Source: Chitinophagaceae bacterium (GTDB taxonomy: Bacteria > Bacteroidota > Bacteroidia > Chitinophagales > Chitinophagaceae). From it: DNA of 64,000 bases. Position 1 is the stretch's first letter. The number at the start of each line of letters is the position of its first letter. The notes beneath the pieces were generated by a model that ran no database searches, was not told the origin of the DNA, and saw only the letters and a program-made list of their open reading frames with translations. Of this stretch, positions 16,808-26,629 are shown piece by piece. The stretch covers positions 114,518-178,517 of the forward strand of contig CANFHA010000013.1 of assembly GCA_947446645.1 (NCBI GenBank). The letters run 5' to 3'. The position numbers and the translations under genes were made by a program.

Positions 16808-17136
16808 TCTACACCATTCTCCTTTAACCGTAAAAATACTTCAGATGCACCATCCTGCTCCCTGACGTCTTCGCTAACCCGGTAATACTGTATCATTTTC
16901 TCTTCGAACAAATCAAATACCTCACTTACCAGTCCTTCGCCAGGGGCATTACCTGCAACTTGCTGCAGGAGTGTACCTATTGCAATGGGCTTTGGTAATC
17001 CCATAACTTTATTAACATCATCTACACTTACCACGCAGCCGAATGCTTGCAATGCTTCCTGCAAGGTTTCTGCAACATTGTTATTATCGGCTACCGTTGT
17101 GCCGGCCATGTCAAATACTACCAATTTTATGCTCAT
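16804..17136 (-). pseudogene. phosphonatase-like HAD hydrolase, C-terminal half missing
   Basis: The N-terminus reads KLVVFDMAGTTVADNN, the nucleophile motif of phosphonoacetaldehyde-hydrolase-like HAD enzymes (the phosphonatase-like group). The helical cap follows, ending in LRLKENGV. A full protein needs roughly another 110-130 residues, with the motif II Ser/Thr, Lys and motif III Asp; none is present, because the frame stops at 16804. The break coincides with the integrase N-terminus. It is the third gene of an operon with a secreted phosphodiesterase and TonB receptor. The remnant should be inactive. Confidence 0.8.
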
Positions 17137-17219
17137 AATTTTCTCTTTAAAATGGCTCTGCCCGGTATGCGGTTTTGCAGTTTCCGGGCAGAGCTAAAAG
17201 ATATTTAGACGTTATTTTA

Positions 17220-18482
17220 TTAGTGCTTAATAACCACTTTCTTATCTACTGTCTTATTGTCGGCTTCCACATGTATTATGTAAGTGCCGTCAGAAAGTGA
17301 GCCAAGGTCAATATTGAGTTTTAAACCACTCATTTGAAAGTTATTTTCCTGTTTCACCAACGCACCCATTGCATTTATAACACTGTAAGATATGTTCGTG
17401 TTGCTATGCTCAAACCACAACGTTACCAGATTAGTGGTTGGGTTTGGGTACATTTTTACTGCCAGGTTTGTACCGGCAAGTGGTTGCACAGCAGTGGGCA
17501 TAATAGTGGGAGGGAAATAGATGGAATCCAGCCATGACTTGCCATCAAGGCTGTCGGTAGTAATGATTGATGGATAAATGCCGGGGATGTCATAGAGCAG
17601 GAAGTGAAGTGCGGTAACAGCAATATCAGTTTGCACAGGCACTGACTTTAGTATCGTGGTGTCTACACCGGGAGGTGTTATCCTGTAGCTGCCTGGGTCG
17701 GTGCCTGCCAGGTTAAGTTGCTTATGTGCGATGTAAGTGCCATCTGCAATGAACCATATATGACGCTCCTGGTCTGTATTGGCACCGTGGCCGGTAAGTA
17801 TACCTCCGTGGTCTGTCATTAAAAGGATCAACCAGTCTTCATAAGCGTAGGTGGGCCTTGCATGCAGCGCTGCTATTACAGTGCCAATATTTGCATCCAC
17901 GGATTCTATGGCGCTGATATAGGCAGGGTTTAATGGGCTGAAGCCGCTGGAGTGGCCTGTGAGATCCACTTTGTCGTAGTATATGGTCATTATATCCACG
18001 TTTGTGTCTGCCAGGTATGTAAGCGCTGCAGTGCCTGTAGTGGTAGTGCCGCCATCCGGTACATGTATCCTTACGTTATAACCATCATAGATATTGGCGA
18101 TGTTGTCTATAAGCGGAGGCCATTCCATTACCTCTGCCGCATACAAACCCGGTTTGTATTGTTTGGCCAGTGCGGGGTACTCATGGTATTTGTCGAATTG
18201 AGAACCTGAATAAGAATTGTCAGTTACGCCGTGCTTTGGGTACCATACACCGGTGAACATAGAAGACCAAGAGGGACCGGAAACAGTAATGCCGAGGCAC
18301 CATGCATCGTAGCTATATGCTCCATGCGCGATCAGGGCATCGATGTTTGGAGTGTTGGCCGATTGCAGTGCGTCGGAGCGCGTGCCGTCTATCCCAATAA
18401 ACAATACCTTTCTCTTCTGGGTAGCCATAGCGGACACGCTCATGGCCAGCAGCAGTACAAACAATAAGTGTAGTTTTTTCAT
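17220..18482 (-). CDS. secreted alkaline-phosphatase-superfamily phosphodiesterase with T9SS tail
   Basis: The 420-residue protein has a signal peptide (cleaved after about residue 20) and a type I phosphodiesterase / nucleotide pyrophosphatase domain. Metal sites are visible as GIDGTRSD (Asp32), the nucleophile region TVSGPSWSSM (66-75), DLTGHSSG, LMTDHGG and GHGANTD. The final 85 residues form a type IX secretion sorting domain (MYPNPTTN, ending KKVVIKH). It is therefore exported to the cell surface or medium, where it would cleave a phosphodiester or phosphonate ester. Neighbouring TonB receptor and phosphonatase-like genes suggest organophosphorus scavenging. Confidence 0.88.
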   Translation of the reverse strand: MKKLHLLFVLLLAMSVSAMATQKRKVLFIGIDGTRSDALQSANTPNIDALIAHGAYSYDAWCLGITVSGPSWSSMFTGVWYPKHGVTDNSYSGSQFDKYHEYPALAKQYKPGLYAAEVMEWPPLIDNIANIYDGYNVRIHVPDGGTTTTGTAALTYLADTNVDIMTIYYDKVDLTGHSSGFSPLNPAYISAIESVDANIGTVIAALHARPTYAYEDWLILLMTDHGGILTGHGANTDQERHIWFIADGTYIAHKQLNLAGTDPGSYRITPPGVDTTILKSVPVQTDIAVTALHFLLYDIPGIYPSIITTDSLDGKSWLDSIYFPPTIMPTAVQPLAGTNLAVKMYPNPTTNLVTLWFEHSNTNISYSVINAMGALVKQENNFQMSGLKLNIDLGSLSDGTYIIHVEADNKTVDKKVVIKH

Positions 18483-18512
18483 TTTTTTTTGGTTTTTGAT
18501 GTTTATAAAAAG

Positions 18513-21464
18513 TTATAGCTCAAATTTTAATCCCACCTGCACGCGCTGGTGGTAGTATTCTATGCGCTTTGGCCGCCACTCTTGCCCTATATATGTTTTG
18601 TATGGCGAATCGAGCAGATTGTTCGCTTCCGCATACACGGTGAAATGTTTAAAAGCTTTCACAGACAACATATAATCCAGGGAATACATCTCGCCCCTGT
18701 ATAAATCAAAATCAGTATCCTTGTGAACCAGCCCTACGCCCTTTAGTGAAACCAGGTTCGGCGACATAAGGTATGGGCCGGTATAGTTGAGCGCTAATTT
18801 GGTACTCACCCTTCCTTTCTCATAGTACACGCCTATGTTATAGAGGAGTGGTGTTTGCTCGCTCATTGCCTGTGCCTTTGGTCTGCCGGGCACTTGCATT
18901 TGGGAGTAGGAGTAAGTGATATTTGCGTTTATACCAAATCCGCTCCAGAAGCCGTTAAGAAAATCAAAGTGCTTATCCGCGCTGGCTTCTATGCCTGCTA
19001 TAAATGATTTCTTTACATTCTTGTACTGCAGGATTATGAGGCTTGCAGCGTCGTCTGCATCTGTAATAGCACTAAGAATATGGTCGGTGACATATTTGTA
19101 GTAGCCCCCAAAGGTGATGAGATCCTTTTTTCCGATGAACAGTTGGTAGGTGGCATCGAAGTTTAGGGAGTAAGTGGGGTTTAGTTTTGTGTTTCCGAGG
19201 TATAGTTCCTGCTTATCTACATAGTATATAGGTGCTCCCGGCTTAGTTTCTTCAAAGTTGGGCCGGTGAAATGTTCTCGATGCAGCTAAACGTAACTGGG
19301 AATTTTTGTTGATGGTGTAGTCCGCATTCAGGCTTGGCAATATGGCAATGTAGGTTCTGTCAAGTATTTGCTTTTTAGGTTCGTAATAGGAAAAATAATT
19401 TCCTGTCGGGTCAATGTAAGTGAGCAGTGTATCCACATTTAAGCTATCACCTGTTTCATGAAGCGCTGTTTCTTCTACCCTTAAGCCACCCACTAGTTTC
19501 CATCGTTCACCTGCATTCACCTCGGCCATCATATAGCCTGCCAGTGTAGTTTCGGCATATTGGTAATGCCCGCCTACCCATAAGCGGTAGTCCTGGTTGT
19601 ACTTATCCATAGTATAGGTGCGTAGTGTATCGCCAAGGCGGTTTATCAACGAGCCCATTTGGCCGGGAGTGAGAAATGGAACAAGCTTATTCTCATAAGC
19701 CTGCCCGAATTCTGACAGGAAAGAACTATTGCGTGGAGCATCCTGTAATTGAAAATGCTGGATTGGCAAAGGGTCAGTGGGGATAGTGGGGTTACCTACC
19801 TGTTGTATCCATTGATAAAGGCTCTGTTCCCTGCTTCCTTCCTTATACCGGCCCTTTATACCTGCCTTAATTGTTATTTTATCATTGAGTTTGTAGATGC
19901 CGTTTAGCTGCGCCACTACCGGGTCTTTTTCTATGGTATGATTGTACTGACTGAATACCTGGTAAAAATGGTAGTCTTTAGCAGTTACCGCTATATCCGG
20001 CATAGGGTGGATGCTTTTATAATTGTCACCATGCCCATATGGGTCATCTTTTCCTATAAGTTTTATCGGGCCGCTTTGTTCTCCGGGTTTTGCTATCTGC
20101 CCAAAGAAATTGGTATTGACCATATCCTTAAACTCAAGTAATGAATTACTGATGAAATCATAAGTAACATAACCGTTTCTGTAATCACTGTTATTTCCGT
20201 AAGGGAATGGACCATATTGAAACGAATTCTGGTAGGAAGCAATTTTTGTGTTTATAGTCAGTTTGGGGTTTATTTGATATTCAGCGGTTATATCGCCACC
20301 GTATATCCTTCTTTGCAAAACTCCATGCGTTCCCAGCATCCTTATCCTTTGCCCCGATCCGTCTGAGTAATTATAGTTGAGTTTATATTGGTACTTGTCA
20401 TCGTCCATTTTGCCGGCCATAATGTGGGCGGCGATCTTTAATCTATCATTCGGCCGGTACTGCAATGTAGCATTGCCACCCAGCGTAACCCGCTCCCCGA
20501 AGTAATCCTTCAGCTCTACCTTATTGATCCCGTGATTGAACGGGCTGCCGTAAACCAATTGGAAAGCATCAGCGCCATACGGGCGTGTATAATCTGATGC
20601 AGCGATGGAAAACGACAGTTTTTTATTCTTACTGATATCACCGTAAACAAAATTCAGGTCATACAGCGGCTTACCGGCTATAAGGTTTTGCCCACCACCT
20701 GCATTTATCTTAAGTATCTTTTTTTCAGCAGGTCCTATTGTCTGGAAGTTTATTGCGCCACCAATATTATCACCTTCAATGTCGGGCGTAATAGACCTTG
20801 TTACGAAAATATAGTCCACCAGGTTTGACGGAAATACTTCAAATTCAAATGTTCGTGTTGGGTTGTCCTCATCCGCAGTCGGCAGCCTGTCCCCATTCAC
20901 CAGTGTTGCCGTCCAGTCGCCCGGTGTGCCCCGCAGCGATACATTACTTCCCTCTCCTTTGTTACGCTCCATTTTTACCCCCGCTACACGTTGAACTGCT
21001 TCCGCAATATTCTTATCGGGTAACTTCTGTAAATTCTCACGGCTCACGACAGTCTCTATCCTGGTAGATTTTTTGGTGAGCATTATTGCTTCCTGTGCGC
21101 TGCCCTCTGCATACTTGCCGGTTACCGTTACCGCCTTCATCTCTCTTGCAGTCTTACGCATATTGAGCTTACCCAGGTCTGCATCGCGTTCCGTTCCAAA
21201 ATCAACGTCTTTGTACAAGGTGTCGTAACCGAGATAGGTAAATCTTAAGGAAAATGTACCAACAGGAACGCCCGCTATCTCAAATTTGCCATCCTCGTTC
21301 GATGTCGTACCAATGTTTGTTTTGAGCACAGCCACCGATACACCCGGCAGCGATACACCATTACTTACTATTTGTCCCTTTACTGTTGTCTGACCTATCG
21401 CTGAATGGCACCAGCTAAATGTGATAATTATAATAAGACGACACAGTATGCGAGCAAGATTCAT
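18513..21464 (-). CDS. TonB-dependent outer membrane receptor
   Basis: The 983-residue protein has a signal peptide, a carboxypeptidase-regulatory-like domain (about 27-110), a plug domain (about 125-240: KNIAEAVQRVAGVKMERN, then GDNIGGAINF) and a long beta-barrel ending in the aromatic-type C-terminus VQVGLKFEL. Organisation resembles the TonB-Xanth-Caul group rather than SusC, and no SusD gene follows. It is first in a minus-strand operon: 30 bp before the secreted phosphodiesterase and upstream of the broken phosphonatase-like gene. The cargo is probably a phosphorus-containing organic molecule, by context only. Confidence 0.93.
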   Translation of the reverse strand: MNLARILCRLIIIITFSWCHSAIGQTTVKGQIVSNGVSLPGVSVAVLKTNIGTTSNEDGKFEIAGVPVGTFSLRFTYLGYDTLYKDVDFGTERDADLGKLNMRKTAREMKAVTVTGKYAEGSAQEAIMLTKKSTRIETVVSRENLQKLPDKNIAEAVQRVAGVKMERNKGEGSNVSLRGTPGDWTATLVNGDRLPTADEDNPTRTFEFEVFPSNLVDYIFVTRSITPDIEGDNIGGAINFQTIGPAEKKILKINAGGGQNLIAGKPLYDLNFVYGDISKNKKLSFSIAASDYTRPYGADAFQLVYGSPFNHGINKVELKDYFGERVTLGGNATLQYRPNDRLKIAAHIMAGKMDDDKYQYKLNYNYSDGSGQRIRMLGTHGVLQRRIYGGDITAEYQINPKLTINTKIASYQNSFQYGPFPYGNNSDYRNGYVTYDFISNSLLEFKDMVNTNFFGQIAKPGEQSGPIKLIGKDDPYGHGDNYKSIHPMPDIAVTAKDYHFYQVFSQYNHTIEKDPVVAQLNGIYKLNDKITIKAGIKGRYKEGSREQSLYQWIQQVGNPTIPTDPLPIQHFQLQDAPRNSSFLSEFGQAYENKLVPFLTPGQMGSLINRLGDTLRTYTMDKYNQDYRLWVGGHYQYAETTLAGYMMAEVNAGERWKLVGGLRVEETALHETGDSLNVDTLLTYIDPTGNYFSYYEPKKQILDRTYIAILPSLNADYTINKNSQLRLAASRTFHRPNFEETKPGAPIYYVDKQELYLGNTKLNPTYSLNFDATYQLFIGKKDLITFGGYYKYVTDHILSAITDADDAASLIILQYKNVKKSFIAGIEASADKHFDFLNGFWSGFGINANITYSYSQMQVPGRPKAQAMSEQTPLLYNIGVYYEKGRVSTKLALNYTGPYLMSPNLVSLKGVGLVHKDTDFDLYRGEMYSLDYMLSVKAFKHFTVYAEANNLLDSPYKTYIGQEWRPKRIEYYHQRVQVGLKFEL

Positions 21465-22017
21465 TACCTATTTGCTTAAAATGTTAATGCCTGTATTCCA
21501 AATAGAGGCACGGAAATTTTGAACAATATTAGAAGTTAATTCAGTCAGCACAGAACAACTTTCTATTAAGTAAACATGAATAAATAATTAAGTGAAGTAC
21601 CTAAAAGCGGAAGTGTTTTTGGCTTGCCTTTTATGCTCATTTGGGTGGCAGTGATTTTTTTTACCGTGTAAAATTGTGGGATAGCTTCCGCATAGGCTGT
21701 GTGTTCAAGCTAGCCGAGGACGGATAAAATAAAGTTTCCTCGTAATGACCACAATTGAGGGCGACGTGGCTAACCGGTGTGTCTCAACAAAAAAAAGACT
21801 CGCGATTTTCGCGAGGCTTTTTTCATTTCAGAATTCTTACAACGGATCGGTAATAGCCAAATGAATTTCCCGTGCTTTGGCGAGTTCTCGCGGGCGCGGC
21901 GGCTGTGCAGAAAGACTCAAAGAGTTCGAAAATTGATAGATATTTATAAGCAAGACCTTGGATGGCATCGTACTTGGATCCAAAGATCATGTTTTGTTTG
22001 TTGAACAAAAGTTGAAT
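21465..22017. other. non-coding stretch with terminator 21799-21815
   Basis: Nothing gene-like was found. A hairpin (ctcgcga 21799-21805, loop ttt, tcgcgag 21809-21815) is flanked by A8 and T6 runs and can terminate in both directions. It would end the TauE-like gene transcribed from the right. The 200 bp between this hairpin and that gene hold only a non-protein-like frame. Confidence 0.6.
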
Positions 22018-22773
22018 TTAATTAAGGAGTATTTTAATAGCCAGTGTCATAATTTCAACGCTAAGAATGGCAATCAGTAAAACGTATATCCAGTGTTTAT
22101 TATCCGAATGATTTAGCTTACTCGCGAAATATCCTCCGCAAAAACTACCTATGGATAGCATAAATCCAACCTTCCAATTTATCAAATGGTTTTGATAAAA
22201 AATTAATATAGAGAAAATACTAACCATTAATAGCAGGAAATTTTTTATTGGATTTGCTTTTGTTAAATCAAGCCCGCATCCAATTATTAATTCAAACAGC
22301 ATTAACATTGCTGAATCTAATACAATTAATCCAGCCCAAATTCCTATAAAAAAGAACAGAATATAATTTTTTGGTGATATTTTTTTGATTACGCTTTTTC
22401 CTTTTAATATACGCTTGGAATTTGTAATTATTAATATAAATGACAATATCAAGGCAAATAATACCAGAACTTGAAGTTTTTCCGGGTTTAAATAGCGAAC
22501 AAGTGCACTTCCAACCAAGGTTCCCAAGACTATTGGGACGGAAATCTTTATTGTTTTTGGCCAAATAATATTCTTACTCTTATTAAAATTACGAACTGAA
22601 ATTGCTGAACTAACCAAAATAGGCAATCTATTTGTTGCATTAGCTATTGAAGGTGGGATGCCTAAAAATATCATTACCGGCAATGTTATAGCTGATCCAC
22701 TACTTGCAAGGGTATTCATAACTCCACTCAGTAATCCTGCGGTTATAAAAGCAAGTGTATTTAATAGCTCCAT
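22018..22773 (-). CDS. TauE/SafE-family membrane transporter
   Basis: This 251-residue integral membrane protein has about eight hydrophobic segments. The conserved opening SGVMNTLASSGSAITLPVMI, then GIPPSIANATNR, is the first repeat of the TauE/SafE family, which exports sulfite, sulfoacetate or related organosulfur anions. The gene is markedly AT-richer than its neighbours, a possible sign of transfer. It stands alone between a terminator and the cyclase gene. The exported substrate is unknown. Confidence 0.85.
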   Translation of the reverse strand: MELLNTLAFITAGLLSGVMNTLASSGSAITLPVMIFLGIPPSIANATNRLPILVSSAISVRNFNKSKNIIWPKTIKISVPIVLGTLVGSALVRYLNPEKLQVLVLFALILSFILIITNSKRILKGKSVIKKISPKNYILFFFIGIWAGLIVLDSAMLMLFELIIGCGLDLTKANPIKNFLLLMVSIFSILIFYQNHLINWKVGFMLSIGSFCGGYFASKLNHSDNKHWIYVLLIAILSVEIMTLAIKILLN

Positions 22774-22924
22774 TAAAATTAAAAATTTATTTATGTTTCA
22801 AAAAATCGTAGTCGTATGTCAGCATGTGTTCCGACGAAACGTCAGACCTAGGTGATCTTTGGCTATTGCAGCAGCTGTATGCGGAGCTATTTTTATCTGT
22901 GTCACGCGCCTAGTCGCTGCAATT

Positions 22925-24640
22925 CTATTTCGAGGTCATTCGCCAAACGCCATCCCAGGAAGCATCTAAATGTTTGAACTCAAGGTGGTGTATTCTTGCC
23001 AGATAAGCCTCAGCAGTTTTACAGCCAAATTGCTGAACCAGTTCATTTAAGATGATCTTTGCGGTATTCCAATCCTGATTTCTATAGGCTGCCAAAGCGA
23101 CTTCAAAGCGTGATCTGCGTTGCTGCTCTCGGTCATTGAGCTCACCTTCCTTCGCCAACACTTCATATATTTTTACTTGTTCTGACTTGCCTTTCACAAT
23201 TATTTCGTCAATTTCACCTGATTCTATTAAAGTGCCTGCCATAAGCATGGTAGCCTCAGACATTAATATCCGGGTTCCATACTGCTTGTTAGCAGACTCT
23301 AATCTTGAAGCAAGGTTTACAATGTCTCCCATTACAGTATAGCTGCGGGCTTTCGTGCTGCCTATGTTACCAACTACTACTTCCCCTGTGGCCAATCCTA
23401 TACGAATATCTATTTCAGGAAGATCCTTTCTGATACCTAAAAGATCGGGTAACTCTTTTATAAATTGATTCAATGCGCCTATTTGCCTTAGTGCGGCGCG
23501 GCAAGCTGCAGCAGCCTGTTCTTCTTCTTTTACAAATGGTGGTCCCCAATACGCCATTATCGAATCTCCAATGTACTTATCGATAATGCCATTTTCCATT
23601 TGAATACATTCAGACATGAGCGTAAGGTATCGGTTGATCATTGTTACAAGTCCGGTCGGGGAAAGTTGTTCGCTGACCATAGTAAAACCAACTATGTCGC
23701 AAAACAACACAGTCATTATTTGTTTTTTGCCAGCTAGCATATCCTCCCTTCCAGGAAGAATAATTTTCTCAACAACCCGAGGATCTATATATGTGCTTAT
23801 CAACTTTTGGAGCTCTTGCTTCTTTCTCAGTTCTGCAATCATCTCATTCAGACTATCTCCCAGTTGGCCAATTTCATTTTCCGGTAAGCCATTGATATGT
23901 ACAGAAAGATCACCTCCGTGAACTGCCCTCGTTGACTGCAACAATTCAATCAACGGACGTGCAAGTTGCCGAGAGAGCAACCAAGCCCCCCATAAGCCGA
24001 GAATGACACTTAGCAGTGTAATAGCTAGGCTGCTCCAAAGTGCTGTTGCCCTTGCCTTATTGGCCCGTATAGCTGAAAGATGTGCAATTGCGACGGAATT
24101 TTCCTGAAGGTCTGATCTTTTGTCTTGTAGTATTGACTGTAATTGCACATTTATAGCCATCAAGGGCTCATAATCACCTTGTATCTTTGATTTCTTTTTC
24201 CATAAAATACGTTCAGCAATCTCGCTTTGCTGGTCAAATGCAATTTCTATAGCTGCCACTATCTCTCTGGCTTCTACAAAGAGTTCTCTTTCTTTATCAT
24301 CGTCAGGAAGTTTTGACAGATCATTCTTTAAAAGAGCAATATCATCCCTGACAATTTTTGTGAATTTTTTGAAATTATATTCGGCTTCGCGAGTAACGCT
24401 TGTGTCAGCTATGGGAAACGAGTATTCCCGGTATAACCGTTCAAAAGCAATGCGCCTCCTAAGACCAGCTTCATTTAGCTCCGCGGCATGACTGGCAATC
24501 GGAATGCTAATTTCGGATATTTCAGCTACCTCTTTGCCTAGCTTTACTATTTCGACACTATTTATTACAGCAATGACGATCATCAAGATAAGAAGATTTA
24601 CCGCCAGGCCGAAAATCTTTAATGCAATTGAGTGTTTCAT
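22925..24640 (-). CDS. membrane class III adenylate/guanylate cyclase with HAMP domain
   Basis: The 571-residue sensor cyclase has a TM helix (about 8-28), a roughly 170-residue periplasmic four-helix-type sensor, a second TM (about 200-222) and a HAMP domain (about 223-275). The class III catalytic domain spans about 305-490: metal-binding Asp in LFCDIVGFT and in KYIGDSIMAYWG, and substrate residues in SYTVMGDIVNLASRLE. An acidic C-terminal helical tail (about 500-571) is of the TPR-like kind. It should make cAMP (or cGMP) in response to an external signal. One of three cyclases in the window. Confidence 0.92.
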   Translation of the reverse strand: MKHSIALKIFGLAVNLLILMIVIAVINSVEIVKLGKEVAEISEISIPIASHAAELNEAGLRRRIAFERLYREYSFPIADTSVTREAEYNFKKFTKIVRDDIALLKNDLSKLPDDDKERELFVEAREIVAAIEIAFDQQSEIAERILWKKKSKIQGDYEPLMAINVQLQSILQDKRSDLQENSVAIAHLSAIRANKARATALWSSLAITLLSVILGLWGAWLLSRQLARPLIELLQSTRAVHGGDLSVHINGLPENEIGQLGDSLNEMIAELRKKQELQKLISTYIDPRVVEKIILPGREDMLAGKKQIMTVLFCDIVGFTMVSEQLSPTGLVTMINRYLTLMSECIQMENGIIDKYIGDSIMAYWGPPFVKEEEQAAAACRAALRQIGALNQFIKELPDLLGIRKDLPEIDIRIGLATGEVVVGNIGSTKARSYTVMGDIVNLASRLESANKQYGTRILMSEATMLMAGTLIESGEIDEIIVKGKSEQVKIYEVLAKEGELNDREQQRRSRFEVALAAYRNQDWNTAKIILNELVQQFGCKTAEAYLARIHHLEFKHLDASWDGVWRMTSK

Positions 24641-24803
24641 TTTGTTGGTAATATTTGATTGGTTTTATCCCCTGTAGGTAGATGCGCCGTGATACTGAAT
24701 TTTAGGTTCCTCGAGATATATGTAATCCTGGCATGTTCTTTCAGTATTGAGGTTTCTGAGTTTTACTACACGATATTTTTTACCCTAAATATTGAACTAT
24801 TTA

Positions 24804-25100
24804 TTATTTGTGTATCGGCTGGTAATTTACATTGAGAGCTAAAAAGCCAAAAAACGTTAAGAAGTTTAATAGAATGAAAAATGTCGCCCATCGCTTAGCT
24901 TCTCTGTGAAATATTTTCTCGTTTAACGAAATGCCGGACTCGCTTGATGAACACTGAAAAATTTTGTAAGGTCTAAACCTAATGCCGCTTAAGTCCGGTT
25001 CTTTTATTTTGTACCTACTAAGTATCAAGCAATAACCCAGGATGTATAACACATTTTCAACCAACATAAGTAGCAGAGGTGTAAAATTAATTTCACTCAT
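24804..25100 (-). CDS. small two-TM membrane protein
   Basis: The 98-residue frame has hydrophobic helices at about 7-27 and 70-91 separated by a charged loop with FHREAKRWATF. The composition suits a real small membrane protein, but I recognise no family. It lies between the cyclase and the choice-of-anchor gene on the same strand, with over 150 bp on each side. Confidence 0.5.
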   Translation of the reverse strand: MSEINFTPLLLMLVENVLYILGYCLILSRYKIKEPDLSGIRFRPYKIFQCSSSESGISLNEKIFHREAKRWATFFILLNFLTFFGFLALNVNYQPIHK

Positions 25101-25251
25101 AATCAGGATAATGGTTATTTCTTGAATGAAAGCTCAATCGATAACGGAAAATATTCAAGTTCCATTGATTCGTTTTTTCTGAAAACCGTGACGTTAAAGT
25201 GCTTGATATAACTATACGCTTGAACACCATGTTTTAGAATTTATACACATG

Positions 25252-26124
25252 CTATCTTTTCACTACAGAAAACGCTTTTGAGATGCCCGAGCCGTTAATC
25301 TTCACAGTATATATTCCAGCCGGCCAGCCAGTAGTATTGATTGCTGTACTTGATTCAATGTCTTCCTCTATCCATAAGTGCCCATTCAGGTCAACGATGG
25401 TTACATGGTTCTTAACCTTTGCATTATCACAGTGAATATTGATCTGATTTACGAAAGGGTTAGGATACACGGAGACTTCGACATCCTTATAGACATTTGC
25501 TATCACTGTGCTTATTGACGGAGCTTCCGTAATACTGGTTGAGCTGTTATTCCAATGATCGCCGCCACTGCCACTTCCGTTTACTGCGTTGATACATGCA
25601 TATATTTCTACTGTACCAGTGCCGCTAACCGGTGCAGTCCATGGCAGGCCGGAAATATTGTATGTTGACCCTGTGGCACCGCTGCCGGTAGCGGCTATCC
25701 TGGAGCTTTGCTCTAATACATCTATGCCACAACCAACTGATGCTGAAGTATAACGTACGCTGGAAGGTAGGCCGGTAGTGCCCAATGTACCCGCGAGCAC
25801 AGCAGTGCTTGTGCCAGCTCCTGCGGCTTTTACTACTGTAACCTGAAAACCGAAATACGGCAATGTGGTACTTCCGGTATTTGTGCCGGTCAACCTAATC
25901 GTATAAGATTGGCCGGGGTGGTAGCTGGTTACAGGTAATCCTGCCGAATCAAGTTCAATGCCAACTGTAGTCGCAGTGTTGTAAGAGTGACAACTACAGC
26001 CACTCCCTCCTGTAGCCTTTGTACCATCAACACCACTATTTTTTGCACCTCCACCGGCACTGCTAGTAAGTGTCAGGTAAAAAAAAATGCCTAAAGTTGG
26101 AATTAAAAGGATCTTTTTTTTCAT
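25252..26124 (-). CDS. choice-of-anchor V-type secreted protein with T9SS tail
   Basis: The 290-residue protein has a signal peptide, then TKATGGSGCSCHS, the cysteine/His motif that opens choice-of-anchor V / Reeler-like domains in Bacteroidota. Here it is C-x-C-H rather than the heme-type C-x-x-C-H. A beta-sandwich of about 150 residues follows, and a type IX sorting domain closes it (VYPNPFVNQ to AFSVVKR). It is expected on the cell surface or secreted. A palindromic site 57 bp upstream of its start is shared with the arsR gene at 28323. Confidence 0.82.
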   Translation of the reverse strand: MKKKILLIPTLGIFFYLTLTSSAGGGAKNSGVDGTKATGGSGCSCHSYNTATTVGIELDSAGLPVTSYHPGQSYTIRLTGTNTGSTTLPYFGFQVTVVKAAGAGTSTAVLAGTLGTTGLPSSVRYTSASVGCGIDVLEQSSRIAATGSGATGSTYNISGLPWTAPVSGTGTVEIYACINAVNGSGSGGDHWNNSSTSITEAPSISTVIANVYKDVEVSVYPNPFVNQINIHCDNAKVKNHVTIVDLNGHLWIEEDIESSTAINTTGWPAGIYTVKINGSGISKAFSVVKR

Positions 26125-26629
26125 CTGATTTGTTTTTTAAATCTTTAGCCTCAAAAAGACTCTATATTTTCCTTTTTTGCACTACTAGGATTAGTAGTAG
26201 TCAAGAGGTTGACAGTATTCAAATGCCATAAGAACCTTGATGCCAACTGCTTTCGAATTGGTTAACCAATCAAGCAGAGAGAGGGTGCCGAGTATGTAAA
26301 ATTTAAAATGGGCATTGCAATAATAAGCCAGGAATATGATGAGGATGGAGACAGGGAGATGCAACAAACTAAGACAGCCTTCAATCTGAGAAAGCAGTCA
26401 TTCTTTGAAAGCTCTTTAATTGTTGCGCTAATTTGCACTTGATTTTTTGGTTTTTCTCATCCGGAAAAGCTTTAGAGCCAAGCGTTACATTTACAGACAA
26501 GTACGATATTCGGTCTGTAATCCATCATGATATAAATTTGTATTTCAGAGTTGCTGTTGCCATTGTTTCAACCAATAATTTTTATCACAGCCGGATCAGT
26601 AATATTTTAAACTGGCAAAAGAATGACAT
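26125..26629. other. 505-bp intergenic region
   Basis: The region is between divergent genes. It contains the palindrome at 26182-26197. No gene-like frame was found; a short in-frame opening at 26433 overlaps the start of the GNAT gene in another frame and lacks protein character. Confidence 0.5.
26182..26197. promoter_or_regulatory. palindromic operator-like site CTACT-N6-AGTAG
   Basis: CTACTAGGATTAGTAG lies 57 bp before the choice-of-anchor gene start. It matches 14 of 16 bases of a site at 28256-28271, which lies 51 bp before the arsR start. Confidence 0.5.

Noticed and set aside
21823..22008. 61-codon minus-strand frame downstream of the TauE-like gene
   Set aside because: No protein-like composition; ends at a terminator.
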